A stretch of DNA of 64,000 nucleotides from DASSBQ01 sp040981125 (GCA_040981125.1 JANRMQ010000003.1:248001-312000); one strand, 5' to 3'; numbered from the stretch's first letter, positions 32,795 to 41,611 are shown. The notes: generated from the letters alone by a model not told the origin. Program-made: numbers and translations.

Positions 32795-35434
32795 ATGTCG
32801 ACGCTCTATCTCATAGACGGCAGCGCCTATATCTATCGGGCGTTTTTTGCCCTGCCGCCGTTGTCCAACTCCAAAGGTTTGCAGACGAACGCCGTGTATG
32901 GGTTCACGACGATGCTGCTGAAGATCCTGCGTGATCACAAGCCGGATCATGTCGCCGTGGTATTCGACGAGAGAGGCCCTACCGTCCGGCATGAGGAATA
33001 CAAAGAGTACAAGGCGCAACGGCCGCCGATGCCCCAGGGGATGCAGACGCAGGTCCCCTACATCCATCGAATCGTCGAAGCCATGGCGGTTCCCTGCATC
33101 CGTCAAGCAGGACTTGAGGCGGATGACCTGATCGGAACGCTGGCCCGCAAGGCGGAGGCCCAGGGGGTCGAGGTGGTCATCGTCACCAGCGACAAGGATA
33201 TGTTTCAACTGTTGACTGAGAAGACGCGCATCTATGATCCGGTCAAGGACAAGTGGTTCGGCGAGGCCGATGCGCTGGCCCGCTTCGGCGTGGAACCGGG
33301 TCGCGTGGTCGAAGTCATGGGTCTTATGGGTGATGCGACCGACAATATTCCGGGCGTGAAAGGCATCGGCGAAAAAACGGCCGTGAAACTCATCTCGCAG
33401 TTCGGGACCATCGAGGAATTGCTCGCCCGTATTGCGGAAGTCGCTCCCGCAAAGACGAAGCAATTGTTGGTGGATCAGGCCGAGAATGCCCGGTTGAGCA
33501 AGCGGCTCGCGACCATTCAGATTGATTGTCCGATTGAATTCGACCCCGGGCGGTTCAAGGCGACGTCGCCCCATACGGAAGAACTCAGTTCGCTCATGCG
33601 CGAACTGGAATTCATGGCATTGGCCAAAACGTTCCACCCGCTATCGGGGCCGGCGCCCCGGGTCGAACCGGAGAGACTGTACGATGAGGCGGGGGTGAGC
33701 CGGTTTCTTCGCTCATTGTCCGACAAAGAGTCCGTCGGCCTCCATTGTCTGTCCGGAAACGGCTCCGGCATTCAGGCGAACATTCCAGGTTTGGCCCTGG
33801 GGACGACGAGCGGCCAGGCCGCGTACATCGAGCGGAGCGGATCCGAATGGGCGCCATCGGTGAAGGCATGGTTGTGCAATACAGAAGCGTCCAAAGCGGC
33901 GCATGACCTGAAGCCGTTGTTGGTTGCGTTGCATCGGGATGGGTTGACCCTTGACGGGCCCTGTTTTGACACGATGATCGCCGATTACCTGCTCAATCCG
34001 AACCGGCGCGGCCATAGCTTGGACACGATTCTCATAGATACGCTTGGATACCAGCTTGACGATGGCGAAGGAACTTCGGCGGAGGAGGGGCCTAAGACGT
34101 TGTTCGACGGCGATGAGGCGATTATCCGGCAGGCGGGAGCGGCGGCTGTCGCGGTGGCGAAGGCCGTTCCGATTTTATCGGAGCGCTTGCGGGAGCAGGG
34201 AAGTCTCGCCCTGTTTCATGACGTCGAAATGCCGCTCGTGTCGGTGTTGGCGGAGGTGGAGCGAAACGGCTTTCTATTGGATGTGGCGGGCTTGGCGCAA
34301 CTCAGCAAGGAACTCGATCGTGAATTGGACAACATGGTTCGCGGCATCTCGGCTCTGGCCGGAGGGGAATTCAACATCAATTCACCCAAACAGTTGGCGA
34401 CCGTGCTCTTCGAAAAGCTCGGCCTCAAGCCGGTCCGTAAGACGAAGACCGGCTACTCGACGGATGAAGAGACGTTGACGCAGCTTGCGGCTCAGCATGA
34501 GCTGCCAGCGCAAATTCTCAGTTGCCGGACCCTGACAAAATTAAAATCCACCTATGTCGACGCCTTGCCGCAACTGGTGAATCCCGAGACGGGACGGCTG
34601 CACACTTCGCTGAATCAAACCGTGGCTGCGACCGGCCGGCTTTCCTCGACCGATCCGAATCTCCAGAACATTCCGGTCAAGGGCGACTACGGTCTCCGGA
34701 TTCGTGAAGCGTTCGTGGCTCCGCCGGGCCATACGCTGCTCTGTGCCGACTATAGCCAGATCGAGCCTCGTATCCTGGCGCACCTTTCGCAGGACGAGCG
34801 GTTGGTGCGTGTCTTCTCCGAAGGCGAAGACATTCACATGGCGACTGCCGTGGAGATTTTTCGCCTGCCTGCGGACCAGATTTCGAAAGAAATGCGCCGC
34901 GCTGCCAAAACCGTCGTATTCGGCATCGTGTACGGCATCAGCCCGTTTGGGCTGGCGGGGAATATCGGCGTCTCGCAGGCCGAGGCGAAGAAATATATCG
35001 AAACCTTCTTCGAGCGGTTTGCCGCGGTGAAAGCGCTGATGGATCGAAACATCGCCCAGGCCAAGGAAAAGGGGTATACCACCACGATTCTTGGTCGCCG
35101 CCGGCCGATTCCCGAATTGCAGAGTTCCGACCCGACGCAGCGAGGTTTCGGCGAACGGATGGCGGTGAACAGCCCCATTCAGGGTTCCGCGGCGGATTTG
35201 ATCAAGGTGGCGATGATCAGTGTGAATCGCCGATTGCATCGGGAATTGCCGGCCGCCAAGATGATTCTCCAGGTTCATGATGAATTGATTTTTGAGGTGC
35301 CCGATCAGGATCTTGACCGGGCGAAGCAAGTCGTCAAATCAGAAATGGAAGCGACGGGGACGCAGCTGGGCCTGTCGGTGCCGCTGAAGGTCGATTTGGG
35401 GACCGGCTCGAATTGGCGGGCGGCGCATCCATAA
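32795..35434 (+). CDS. polA: DNA polymerase I, probable proofreading-deficient form
   Basis: An 879-residue enzyme. Residues 1-290 hold the 5'-3' nuclease (MSTLYLIDGSAYIYRAF start, DKDMFQLL, GDATDNIPGVKGIG). The middle 310-480 corresponds to the 3'-5' exonuclease, but the DxE motif expected after VGLHCL is missing and motif II reads AHDLKPLL, so proofreading is likely lost. The polymerase region has motif A DYSQIEPRILAHLS (about residue 650), motif B RRAAKTVVFGIVYGIS (about 705) and motif C QVHDELIFEV (about 827). It is preceded by the PGPGW gene and followed by a zincin gene. Confidence 0.95.
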   Translation: MSTLYLIDGSAYIYRAFFALPPLSNSKGLQTNAVYGFTTMLLKILRDHKPDHVAVVFDERGPTVRHEEYKEYKAQRPPMPQGMQTQVPYIHRIVEAMAVPCIRQAGLEADDLIGTLARKAEAQGVEVVIVTSDKDMFQLLTEKTRIYDPVKDKWFGEADALARFGVEPGRVVEVMGLMGDATDNIPGVKGIGEKTAVKLISQFGTIEELLARIAEVAPAKTKQLLVDQAENARLSKRLATIQIDCPIEFDPGRFKATSPHTEELSSLMRELEFMALAKTFHPLSGPAPRVEPERLYDEAGVSRFLRSLSDKESVGLHCLSGNGSGIQANIPGLALGTTSGQAAYIERSGSEWAPSVKAWLCNTEASKAAHDLKPLLVALHRDGLTLDGPCFDTMIADYLLNPNRRGHSLDTILIDTLGYQLDDGEGTSAEEGPKTLFDGDEAIIRQAGAAAVAVAKAVPILSERLREQGSLALFHDVEMPLVSVLAEVERNGFLLDVAGLAQLSKELDRELDNMVRGISALAGGEFNINSPKQLATVLFEKLGLKPVRKTKTGYSTDEETLTQLAAQHELPAQILSCRTLTKLKSTYVDALPQLVNPETGRLHTSLNQTVAATGRLSSTDPNLQNIPVKGDYGLRIREAFVAPPGHTLLCADYSQIEPRILAHLSQDERLVRVFSEGEDIHMATAVEIFRLPADQISKEMRRAAKTVVFGIVYGISPFGLAGNIGVSQAEAKKYIETFFERFAAVKALMDRNIAQAKEKGYTTTILGRRRPIPELQSSDPTQRGFGERMAVNSPIQGSAADLIKVAMISVNRRLHRELPAAKMILQVHDELIFEVPDQDLDRAKQVVKSEMEATGTQLGLSVPLKVDLGTGSNWRAAHP

Positions 35435-35448
35435 AGAGGATGATCGTC

Positions 35449-35829
35449 ATGGCAACCCGGTCCTTATGCGTACCGGACGCCGAGTTTGAAGAACTGGTCC
35501 GGCAGGCGCTGGACACTCTTCCCGAACCCTATGCCGGGTTGATGGAGAATGTTGCGGTCGTTGTCGAGGAAAAGGCGCCGCGCGAAGTCTTGGAAGATTT
35601 GGATATCGATGACGAAGATGAGCTGCTGGGGCTATACCATGGCCTTTCAATGGACAAGGAATCTTTCTTTCAAGCCGGCGGCAATCTGCCGGCCCGGATT
35701 TCCATTTATCGTAAACCGATCCTCCGTATCTGCCATACCAAGGAAGAAGTCGTCCAAGAGGTCCGCGACACCGTCGTCCACGAGATCGGCCATCATTTTG
35801 GTCTCGACGACGACGAGATGCCGTATTGA
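35449..35829 (+). CDS. Small zincin-like metallopeptidase (TTHA0227/DUF1025 type)
   Basis: A 126-residue protein. The zinc motif is VVHEIGHHFGLDDDEM near its C-terminus, an HExxH with a further His/Asp. The remaining sequence (FEELVRQALDTLPEPYAG, DDEDELLGLYHG, LPARISIYRKPILR) is the layout of the minimal TTHA0227 metallopeptidases. They lack a propeptide or signal and are probably cytoplasmic. I chose ATG 35449 since AAAGAGGA lies nine bases upstream; other in-frame ATGs exist at 35413 and 35440. A repeat element begins two bases after the stop. Confidence 0.8.
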   Translation: MATRSLCVPDAEFEELVRQALDTLPEPYAGLMENVAVVVEEKAPREVLEDLDIDDEDELLGLYHGLSMDKESFFQAGGNLPARISIYRKPILRICHTKEEVVQEVRDTVVHEIGHHFGLDDDEMPY

Positions 35830-35830
35830 G

Positions 35831-35957
35831 CAGGATGGTGAAAAAGTCTGCCAGCTTCGTTCTCGGTCGCACGCCTCCTTGCGACGTACCCAAAAACGTA
35901 CGCCTCAGTCGTCGCGCTTCCTGCGGCCTTGCTGAACAGCCTTTTTGACCATCCTGC
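35831..35957. repeat. 127-bp MITE-like element with 16-bp terminal inverted repeats
   Basis: CAGGATGGTGAAAAAG at 35831-35846 pairs with the reverse complement of 35942-35957 at 15 of 16 positions. The interior is GC-rich with partial dyads (near ACGTACCC and AACGTACGC). No transposase is inside, so it would be a non-autonomous element. It starts right after the zincin stop codon and could double as its transcription terminator. Confidence 0.75.
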
Positions 35958-36243
35958 CGGAGAACCGTGGGTGCCCCGCTCCTCCGGCAAAGTCGCTCTG
36001 AGACCTGCCGCATCCGATCAATTGGAGAACCTAGTGTCTGTATGTGATTGATAATGGCCGCACAAAAACCTGAAGCCCCAGAATCCAGCCGCGAACGGGA
36101 CGTCCTTCGTCGATGGCCCTTTGCACATTCGATTTTTAAGGTGGCCGGGTTGGCTAACTAAAGCAACGACAGCGTCTCTCGAAAGAGAGCTTTATTATCA
36201 GGGTAGTGTCGATGGCCATCCCTCCCGGGCTTGGGAGCAGCTT
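35958..36243. other. Intergenic region, no gene recognised
   Basis: It holds a 35-codon open frame (36054-36161, ATG to TAA) with no clear ribosome site and no recognisable product, and a short CTCTC/GAGAG hairpin near 36174-36188. Otherwise I see nothing in it. Confidence 0.4.
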
Positions 36244-36485
36244 ACTAGCCCTAAACCGAAAATATCAGGAGAGGTCCGGCGGACCAAGCGCGATCGTTGC
36301 CGAGAGGAGCGGGGCGCCCACCGTGGGTTTAGGGCAGGAAAGCCGGAACTGACCACGCCGCTGTGGTCCATGACCACAGGCACGGAATTCCGGAAGGATT
36401 CCGCCCCGGCAAATCCCGGAAGGGCCGCTCCGCAGGCGAGGAAGCGCGGGTCCCGCCGGATCAATAATTTCGGTTTAGGGCTAGT
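36244..36485. repeat. 242-bp MITE-like element with 18-bp perfect terminal inverted repeats
   Basis: Bases 36244-36261 (ACTAGCCCTAAACCGAAA) are exactly the reverse complement of 36468-36485. Second inner arms (TCCGGCGG near 36276 and CCGCCGGA near 36453) also pair. A central CTGTGGTC/GACCACAG palindrome lies at 36361-36379. The right terminus covers the stop codon of the minus-strand glycosyltransferase gene. Confidence 0.75.
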
Positions 36486-38244
36486 CGTGCACTGTCTTAC
36501 GCCTGATCAGGTAATACGGCGTCCGATCTGCAAATGCCTCAGGCGGTTTTTCGCCGGTCATGATCCATTCCCATATCGCGCTCGCTTTCCGCGGCTCGTA
36601 CGCTGCTCCGCATTCTTCGATTGAATAGTCATTCAATCCGGCCATTGCGTCTCTGATCCGTTCCGATCCCAGAATCACCGGAAACCGCTGGAGGGTCTCC
36701 GGGTCCGCGCCCTGACGAAACTCTTCCACAATAAGGCGTCCACCTGACAGGAGCCGGATGAGATTGCTCATGGACTGACGGACATCCACGGCGGCGATCC
36801 GTGCAGGAAGTGGGTCTAAATGAAGAAGCCGGCCGGTGATTTCTCCGGCAGGCGATGTAATGAACACCGGCTTGATGGCCTGTTCGAGCACGCCGAATGA
36901 GGTCATGATGGTGAGGCTCAAGGCGACGAGAGGAGAAATCACACGTCTACGACATGACAGGACATACAGTCCCGCCATGAAGGCTGCGAAGAACAAGCCG
37001 CCGGCGAAGAGACTCATATCGACTCGGAGCCCAGCCGCTGCCACGATCAAACCTGCGCCGGCGCCTCCGATGAGGAGCCATCGAATCGGGCGTTCCAGTA
37101 AAGAGGCGATCATGCCGGCACGGAAACCATAGGCAAGCAAGTCGGCGAGCAGCACGGCGGTCAACGGGTACGTGGGAAGCAGATAGCGCGAGCGCATCAG
37201 ATTGCCGAATGAGAAAATCACCACATTGACGAGCAGCCATCCAAGAACAAACCACACCAACGACTTTCGCTTCTCCATGTAACCGGCGAGTAGACGGCGT
37301 TGTGCCGACAGCGCGATGACGAGAAGCAGAATCCAGGGCGCGAAGAATCGTAAAGGCGTCACCAGATACAGAGCCACATTGGAGAGCACCAGCGTATGGG
37401 CGCCCTCCAGTCGGTCACCGACCTGGTCCTCGAGCAATGTCGAAATCGCCACGCTGCCTTGCAAGAGCGTGGATATCACGAACCAGGACAAGGGAATCAG
37501 CAGCCCGGCGGTCAGCCATTGCTTATGCAGGAGCGGGATGCTCGAACGATCGGCCAGAGGGCCGAATCGAACGAATCCCCATATGAACAGCATTAAGACT
37601 ATCGCCAGCATTCCCTTGGTCGCCATGGCGAGGCCGGCGCCGACATAGAGCAGGGCGTACCAACGAGAATCGCGGCGTTGCCGGAACAGAATCTCGACTG
37701 CGCCCCAGAGGCTGAGGGACATAAAGAGGCATTGCAGGATGTCGGGCGTCGCTTTGGTTGACGACTCCATGAATTGAATGTTGGAGGCGAGGATGGCAGT
37801 GGCGAGGACGGCGGTTGATCGATCATCCGTCGCGGAGCGGGCCGTGCGATAGGTCACATAAAGCACCGCCGCGCCGGCCAGTAGGAATGGCAGGCGTGAT
37901 GAGACCAGTCCGATGCCGAAGGCGGCGTAGCTGGTCACAAGCGCCCAATAGGTAATGATCGGTTTGCGAAACCGGACCGAGCCGTCCGGATAGCGGGGAG
38001 TCACATAATCGCCGGTCCGGACCATTTCGATCGCGGCATTTGTATACCAGCCCTCATCAAAATGATAACGGGACAGGAGGGACAACGAGCCGAACAAGGA
38101 GACGAGAAAGATTGCGATGACGATCCACAGGACCGGAAATCGATCGGCGGGAGCGTTGCCGCCGGCTGTGACAAGGGATGGACGATCGTGTGATGGATTC
38201 AGTATCACCGCGAGAAAGTCGCATAGGCGGGGATGAAGTGGCAA
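36481..38244 (-). CDS. GT39-type membrane glycosyltransferase (ArnT/PMT-like)
   Basis: A 587-residue membrane protein with about a dozen hydrophobic segments. The N-terminal catalytic loop has YHFDEGWYTNAAIEMVRTGDY, with the Asp-Glu pair of GT39/ArnT-like enzymes, and RYPDGSVRFRKPIITYW. These enzymes move sugars or aminosugars from polyprenyl-phosphate donors onto lipid A or proteins on the periplasmic side. The last 180 residues are a soluble domain, as in ArnT. The stop codon is inside the right end of the MITE-like element. It lies 10 bp after the 38255-39520 gene on the same strand. Confidence 0.85.
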   Translation of the reverse strand: MPLHPRLCDFLAVILNPSHDRPSLVTAGGNAPADRFPVLWIVIAIFLVSLFGSLSLLSRYHFDEGWYTNAAIEMVRTGDYVTPRYPDGSVRFRKPIITYWALVTSYAAFGIGLVSSRLPFLLAGAAVLYVTYRTARSATDDRSTAVLATAILASNIQFMESSTKATPDILQCLFMSLSLWGAVEILFRQRRDSRWYALLYVGAGLAMATKGMLAIVLMLFIWGFVRFGPLADRSSIPLLHKQWLTAGLLIPLSWFVISTLLQGSVAISTLLEDQVGDRLEGAHTLVLSNVALYLVTPLRFFAPWILLLVIALSAQRRLLAGYMEKRKSLVWFVLGWLLVNVVIFSFGNLMRSRYLLPTYPLTAVLLADLLAYGFRAGMIASLLERPIRWLLIGGAGAGLIVAAAGLRVDMSLFAGGLFFAAFMAGLYVLSCRRRVISPLVALSLTIMTSFGVLEQAIKPVFITSPAGEITGRLLHLDPLPARIAAVDVRQSMSNLIRLLSGGRLIVEEFRQGADPETLQRFPVILGSERIRDAMAGLNDYSIEECGAAYEPRKASAIWEWIMTGEKPPEAFADRTPYYLIRRKTVHD

Positions 38245-38254
38245 GTAGAACGGA

Positions 38255-39520
38255 TCAGGCGTACAGGCTGGTTACGATTTCCGTCGTGTTGAACAGCATC
38301 ATATCCAGGCGGGTGTAGGCGGCGTGTCCGTAATAGTGGTCGCGGACATTGGTCGAGCCTGTACAATCTTTGTAATCCACCAGCAGGCACTGTCCATCGC
38401 CGGGACATCGCACGGCGCGCCGCGCACATTCCACCCACCGCTCGAATCCGTCGTACGGCTCGACCAATTCCCAGACTCCTTTGTTGCATGCCTTGGCCGC
38501 TTCCGAGGATGGGGCCGCGTCGGTTCCGGCCACGGCGAGCTGCTGGACATAGTCGCCTCCCCAGGCGATCGGCATTTCTACCGTGATCTGCGGAAGCTCC
38601 ATCTTGGAGAGCCACCTTTTTCCGTCAGTGCGCAGCATGCGATGGTTCACGATGTGCAACAGCTTGCCGATTCCCGAGGGGTCCCATCCGTACCGGACCG
38701 GCGTGCCGAACGTGATCACATCCAGAGCCGCTCCGTTCAGAAGCGTCCCGGTGGCGAGCAGGGGCTCGAGCCGCTTGATGAGGGGGCCGAGTTGGGCGTT
38801 GCCGGTTGCTGCCGCATAGGCGTTCAGCATTTCGAACATTGTTCTGCGGCCGGTGATCGGCGAAGGACACAACAGATTTGATGCGAGCCCGACCACCAAT
38901 CCGGCTTGTCCATGAGCCTGGATCAGCAGACGATTCCCGGGTCCGAGCCGGTGAGCAGTCGCGAGATCGGCAAGTCGGCTCAGGAGGAGGCAGGCGGCCA
39001 CCGCACGGCCTACATGATGATTTTCACCGGACCATAACTCCCGAACGCCGAGAAGCGGGGTGGACGATTTTTGATTCACCGCCTTATTGAAAAGGTCGAC
39101 ATAGGAGGCGGTGAAATTGCCGGCGTCGCCGATCTGCTGATCGAGCAATGCTTTGGTAGCCTCATCATTCCGGAGCGGGGGCTTCAGGACGCCGGGAAGC
39201 GGCGGGATGCCGTTATCGCCCTCCCGCATGAAGGAGAGGAGCGAGTCCAAGCCTGAAATGCCGCGAGAGTACCCGCGCTTGAGCCCGCCGGCCTCGTCGA
39301 GGCGTTGGAGCCCGAACACATCAGTGCCGGAGATCGACCCATGGAGGAATAGCACGAGCCTGACGCCGGCATCCGTCAATCGGGAGCCAAGGTTCCCCAT
39401 GGCCTCATTCCAAGCCGGTGTCGCGGGCGAGGCGGCTGCTCTCAACTCGCCGTACGAGAGACGGTCGCCGGGATTCTTGCGTGAGAGTTCGTCGTGGTGA
39501 AAATTGTTTTCGGTCGGCAT
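38255..39520 (-). CDS. Alpha/beta-hydrolase-fold protein lacking the nucleophile Ser
   Basis: A 421-residue protein without signal peptide. The strand-3 region has VRLVLFLHGSISGTDVFG and the elbow reads LIQAHGQAGLVVGLASNLL. Here the GxSxG motif has become AHGQAG, with Gly at the nucleophile place. Other landmarks of the fold remain: VITFGTPVRYGW (about 270) and a late His in DHYYGHAAYTR. Active relatives carry GHSHAG or GHSQGG at this spot. I infer an inactive or altered hydrolase, perhaps a binding protein. It lies 10 bp before the glycosyltransferase gene and so probably acts with it. Confidence 0.65.
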   Translation of the reverse strand: MPTENNFHHDELSRKNPGDRLSYGELRAAASPATPAWNEAMGNLGSRLTDAGVRLVLFLHGSISGTDVFGLQRLDEAGGLKRGYSRGISGLDSLLSFMREGDNGIPPLPGVLKPPLRNDEATKALLDQQIGDAGNFTASYVDLFNKAVNQKSSTPLLGVRELWSGENHHVGRAVAACLLLSRLADLATAHRLGPGNRLLIQAHGQAGLVVGLASNLLCPSPITGRRTMFEMLNAYAAATGNAQLGPLIKRLEPLLATGTLLNGAALDVITFGTPVRYGWDPSGIGKLLHIVNHRMLRTDGKRWLSKMELPQITVEMPIAWGGDYVQQLAVAGTDAAPSSEAAKACNKGVWELVEPYDGFERWVECARRAVRCPGDGQCLLVDYKDCTGSTNVRDHYYGHAAYTRLDMMLFNTTEIVTSLYA

Positions 39521-39562
39521 GGACGCTTTCTAACCCGAGCACGGGTCCGACTTCAACTCACC

Positions 39563-39763
39563 CGGGAAAAGAGCCCGTCTCGGCGGGCTCGGGGCGGGCT
39601 GGGTAAGAATGAGTTCGCTTCCGGGCCGCACGCCAACTCGCTGGCGGGCACGAGCCTGCGCATTACTCTTCGCGCGGCCACATCGAGCGGTCGTCACTCG
39701 GGAAAGGCGCGCCTTGGCGCGCCGGGGAGGGTGGGTAAGAACAGCGGGAAAGGCGCGCCTTGG
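39563..39763 (+). repeat. Degenerate tandem-type repeats with covarying hairpins
   Basis: Two units share the order CGGGAAA, GC-rich stem-loop, G-rich run and GGGTAAGAA. Unit 1 (39563-39609) has a GAGCCCG/CGGGCTC stem and unit 2 (39699-39740) a GGCGCGCC/GGCGCGCC stem. A partial third unit (39745-39763) repeats 19 bases of unit 2. The stem sequences differ but pairing is kept. Confidence 0.65.
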
Positions 39764-39801
39764 GTCCTCCTGAACATCCTGCGCGATTTCACTGACACCA
39801 G

Positions 39802-40398
39802 TTAGCGGGTCGTGGTTGCAGCCGGGGATGGAATTGGAGAAGGAACCATAGGAGCCGGATGTGCAGGCATGACGGCCGTGGCGGAGCAGGTCTTCTGAGC
39901 CTCGTCGACTCGGCGATCCGTGATCTTCACGCCCTGCAAATATTCCTGAACCAGTTCTTCGCGGACCACCTCGATGTCCTGTTCCGGCTCGCGACCGGTC
40001 CGTTCCCTGATCCGATCGGTTGCATGTTCCTTGATCAAGACTCTGATCTGCTTGGCCAGATCCGCTCGCGCGGCGAGTTCCGAAACCCGTTGGCAGACGA
40101 GTTTCCCTTTAGAGAGATCACCCTGACCGTGACCAATGAGAAGATCCTGCTGGACCTCGTTCTGTAAGGTATTGGGAAGAGCGCCGGCGGACGAAGTGTT
40201 GGAGAGGTCGGCCCGGCCGGTGGTGATGTCCCCGGAAGAAAGGCGCTGCTTCTCCAATCGCTGAAACGCTTCATTGGCATGGCGTTGTACAGTCGCCTGA
40301 TCGGTCGGGAGATCTTCGGCCAGCACGATGCCTCCAATCGAAACAGCGCCGGCCAACGCAACGGCCCATGACCATGGTTTTGCCCGCCGCGGATCCAT
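39802..40398 (-). CDS. Secreted protein, LPP20-like
   Basis: A 198-residue protein with a signal-like stretch (WAVALAGAVSIGGIVLAED). After a Ser/Thr/Gln-rich region the part with LPP20/FlgT-type helical character reads SELAARADLAKQIRVLIKEHATDRIRERTG, then VVREELVQEYLQGVKITDRRVD. The end is a Pro/Ala-rich tail. LPP20-like proteins form periplasmic assemblies around motors or secretion; the role here is unknown. It is two bases after the upstream partner gene (40401-41525), so they are in one operon. Confidence 0.6.
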   Translation of the reverse strand: MDPRRAKPWSWAVALAGAVSIGGIVLAEDLPTDQATVQRHANEAFQRLEKQRLSSGDITTGRADLSNTSSAGALPNTLQNEVQQDLLIGHGQGDLSKGKLVCQRVSELAARADLAKQIRVLIKEHATDRIRERTGREPEQDIEVVREELVQEYLQGVKITDRRVDEAQKTCSATAVMPAHPAPMVPSPIPSPAATTTR

Positions 40399-40400
40399 GA

Positions 40401-41525
40401 TTATTTGTCTCCTCCGGTCGGGGCGCCGGCAGACATGTGACCGGATCGCTGGGGCGATTGCCGGGATTGCGGGTCCTGTGAGGATGAGCCTTGGGGAGAA
40501 GCAACCGGACTACCCGGTTGTTGCAAGGAGTTCCTCGAACGGTTGAAATTCTTCGCGGGTGGTGCTGTCTTTTCAAGAGAGGTCTGATGCGGGTCTTCCG
40601 ATTGTCTTGTTCGCGGCCACGTGTGCAGCGTAGATGGCTGATCGGTGGAGGCCTCGGACGTCGCTGACGGGCGTGGAACAACTTGGTAGGTCGGCATGCG
40701 CGGCAGAAACGGCACGGTATGCGGCACGGGGGCGGCCGATGGCTTGGGCGGAGCCGGTGGTTGGGTAGCCACCGCTTGCTGTACGGCATGCAGGTGGGGA
40801 TTATTGGGATTCAACTGCCCCGCAGCCGAGATCAAGGCTTGTATTTGCGGCAAGCCGCTGCTCCAGGCATGCGGATAGGTCAGCAAGCCCAATGCAAGCC
40901 AATTCGTCCAGGCTTGGGCCACCATAGCGTTGGATTGTGCCTGACTCAGCAATGCTTCGCGTCGATTACTGAATTCCCGCGCTTGCTCGGACGTGGCGGC
41001 GGCTGCCAACGCTTGATTCGCCGCATCCAAGTCGAGATGAAGTTGATCGAGTTCTTGTTGGAGAGCCAGCAGTTCACCGCGCGCCTCTTCATGTTGCTTG
41101 ACGGCAGCCAGCGCCTGAACCACTTCATCGGTATCGACCCGTGCCGTGAGTGCGACCTGAACGACGACGGTTTCACCCTCCAGGCGCAAGGCTACCCGCT
41201 GATTTAACACCACGACGACACCCGCCGCATAGCTTCGGATTTCATCCTGCGTGATATCCAAGTCCCTTACGACAGTGATGCTCTCCAGATAGGATGCGAC
41301 CTGCTCCAACGCATGCCGTTTGGCTTGCTCCGCCGCCAATCGGATACCATCCTCCTTGGTGTCGCGATCGCCAAGGCGATGTTCCCCTTGAGCCGTGACG
41401 GTTCGCACTTCAGCGGCGGCCTGGTCGGGCAGGAACACAAACAGCATGCATCCCGAACAGAACAGACCGAGAGTGACGCTGTTGAAGAATAAGGACAACG
41501 AATATGACGGCCGGGGCTGGAGCAT
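40401..41525 (-). CDS. FlgT-N-like secreted protein with coiled coil and Pro-rich tail
   Basis: A 374-residue protein. After a signal peptide (LGLFCSGCMLFVFLPDQAAA) a FlgT/LPP20-like N-terminal domain follows: VTAQGEHRLGDRDTKEDGIRLAAEQAKRHALEQVASYLES, then VVVVLNQRVALRLEGETVVVQVALTARVD. A coiled-coil stretch (EARGELLALQQELDQLHLDLDAANQAL) spans about 150-195. The last 120 residues are Pro/Ser/Gln-rich and likely disordered. In flagellar systems such domains sit on the motor ring, but no flagellar genes are near. It is the first gene of the pair with 39802-40398. Confidence 0.65.
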   Translation of the reverse strand: MLQPRPSYSLSLFFNSVTLGLFCSGCMLFVFLPDQAAAEVRTVTAQGEHRLGDRDTKEDGIRLAAEQAKRHALEQVASYLESITVVRDLDITQDEIRSYAAGVVVVLNQRVALRLEGETVVVQVALTARVDTDEVVQALAAVKQHEEARGELLALQQELDQLHLDLDAANQALAAAATSEQAREFSNRREALLSQAQSNAMVAQAWTNWLALGLLTYPHAWSSGLPQIQALISAAGQLNPNNPHLHAVQQAVATQPPAPPKPSAAPVPHTVPFLPRMPTYQVVPRPSATSEASTDQPSTLHTWPRTRQSEDPHQTSLEKTAPPAKNFNRSRNSLQQPGSPVASPQGSSSQDPQSRQSPQRSGHMSAGAPTGGDK

Positions 41526-41611
41526 TCTTGTGTAACCGAATCGGCCGCCGGCAGCCGTGGCATATAAAATGAGCGTCGGCGCCGGGCTCTTATGAGAATA
41601 ACACCGATCCG

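Noticed and set aside
36054..36161. A 35-codon open frame, start MAAQKPEAPESS
   Set aside because: No ribosome site, no recognisable fold and no conserved context visible; it could be real but I cannot support it.
36121..36624. A 167-codon plus-strand open frame across the MITE-like element and the glycosyltransferase end
   Set aside because: It crosses both termini of the repeat and overlaps the 3' end of a real gene on the other strand; no ribosome site or recognisable domain.
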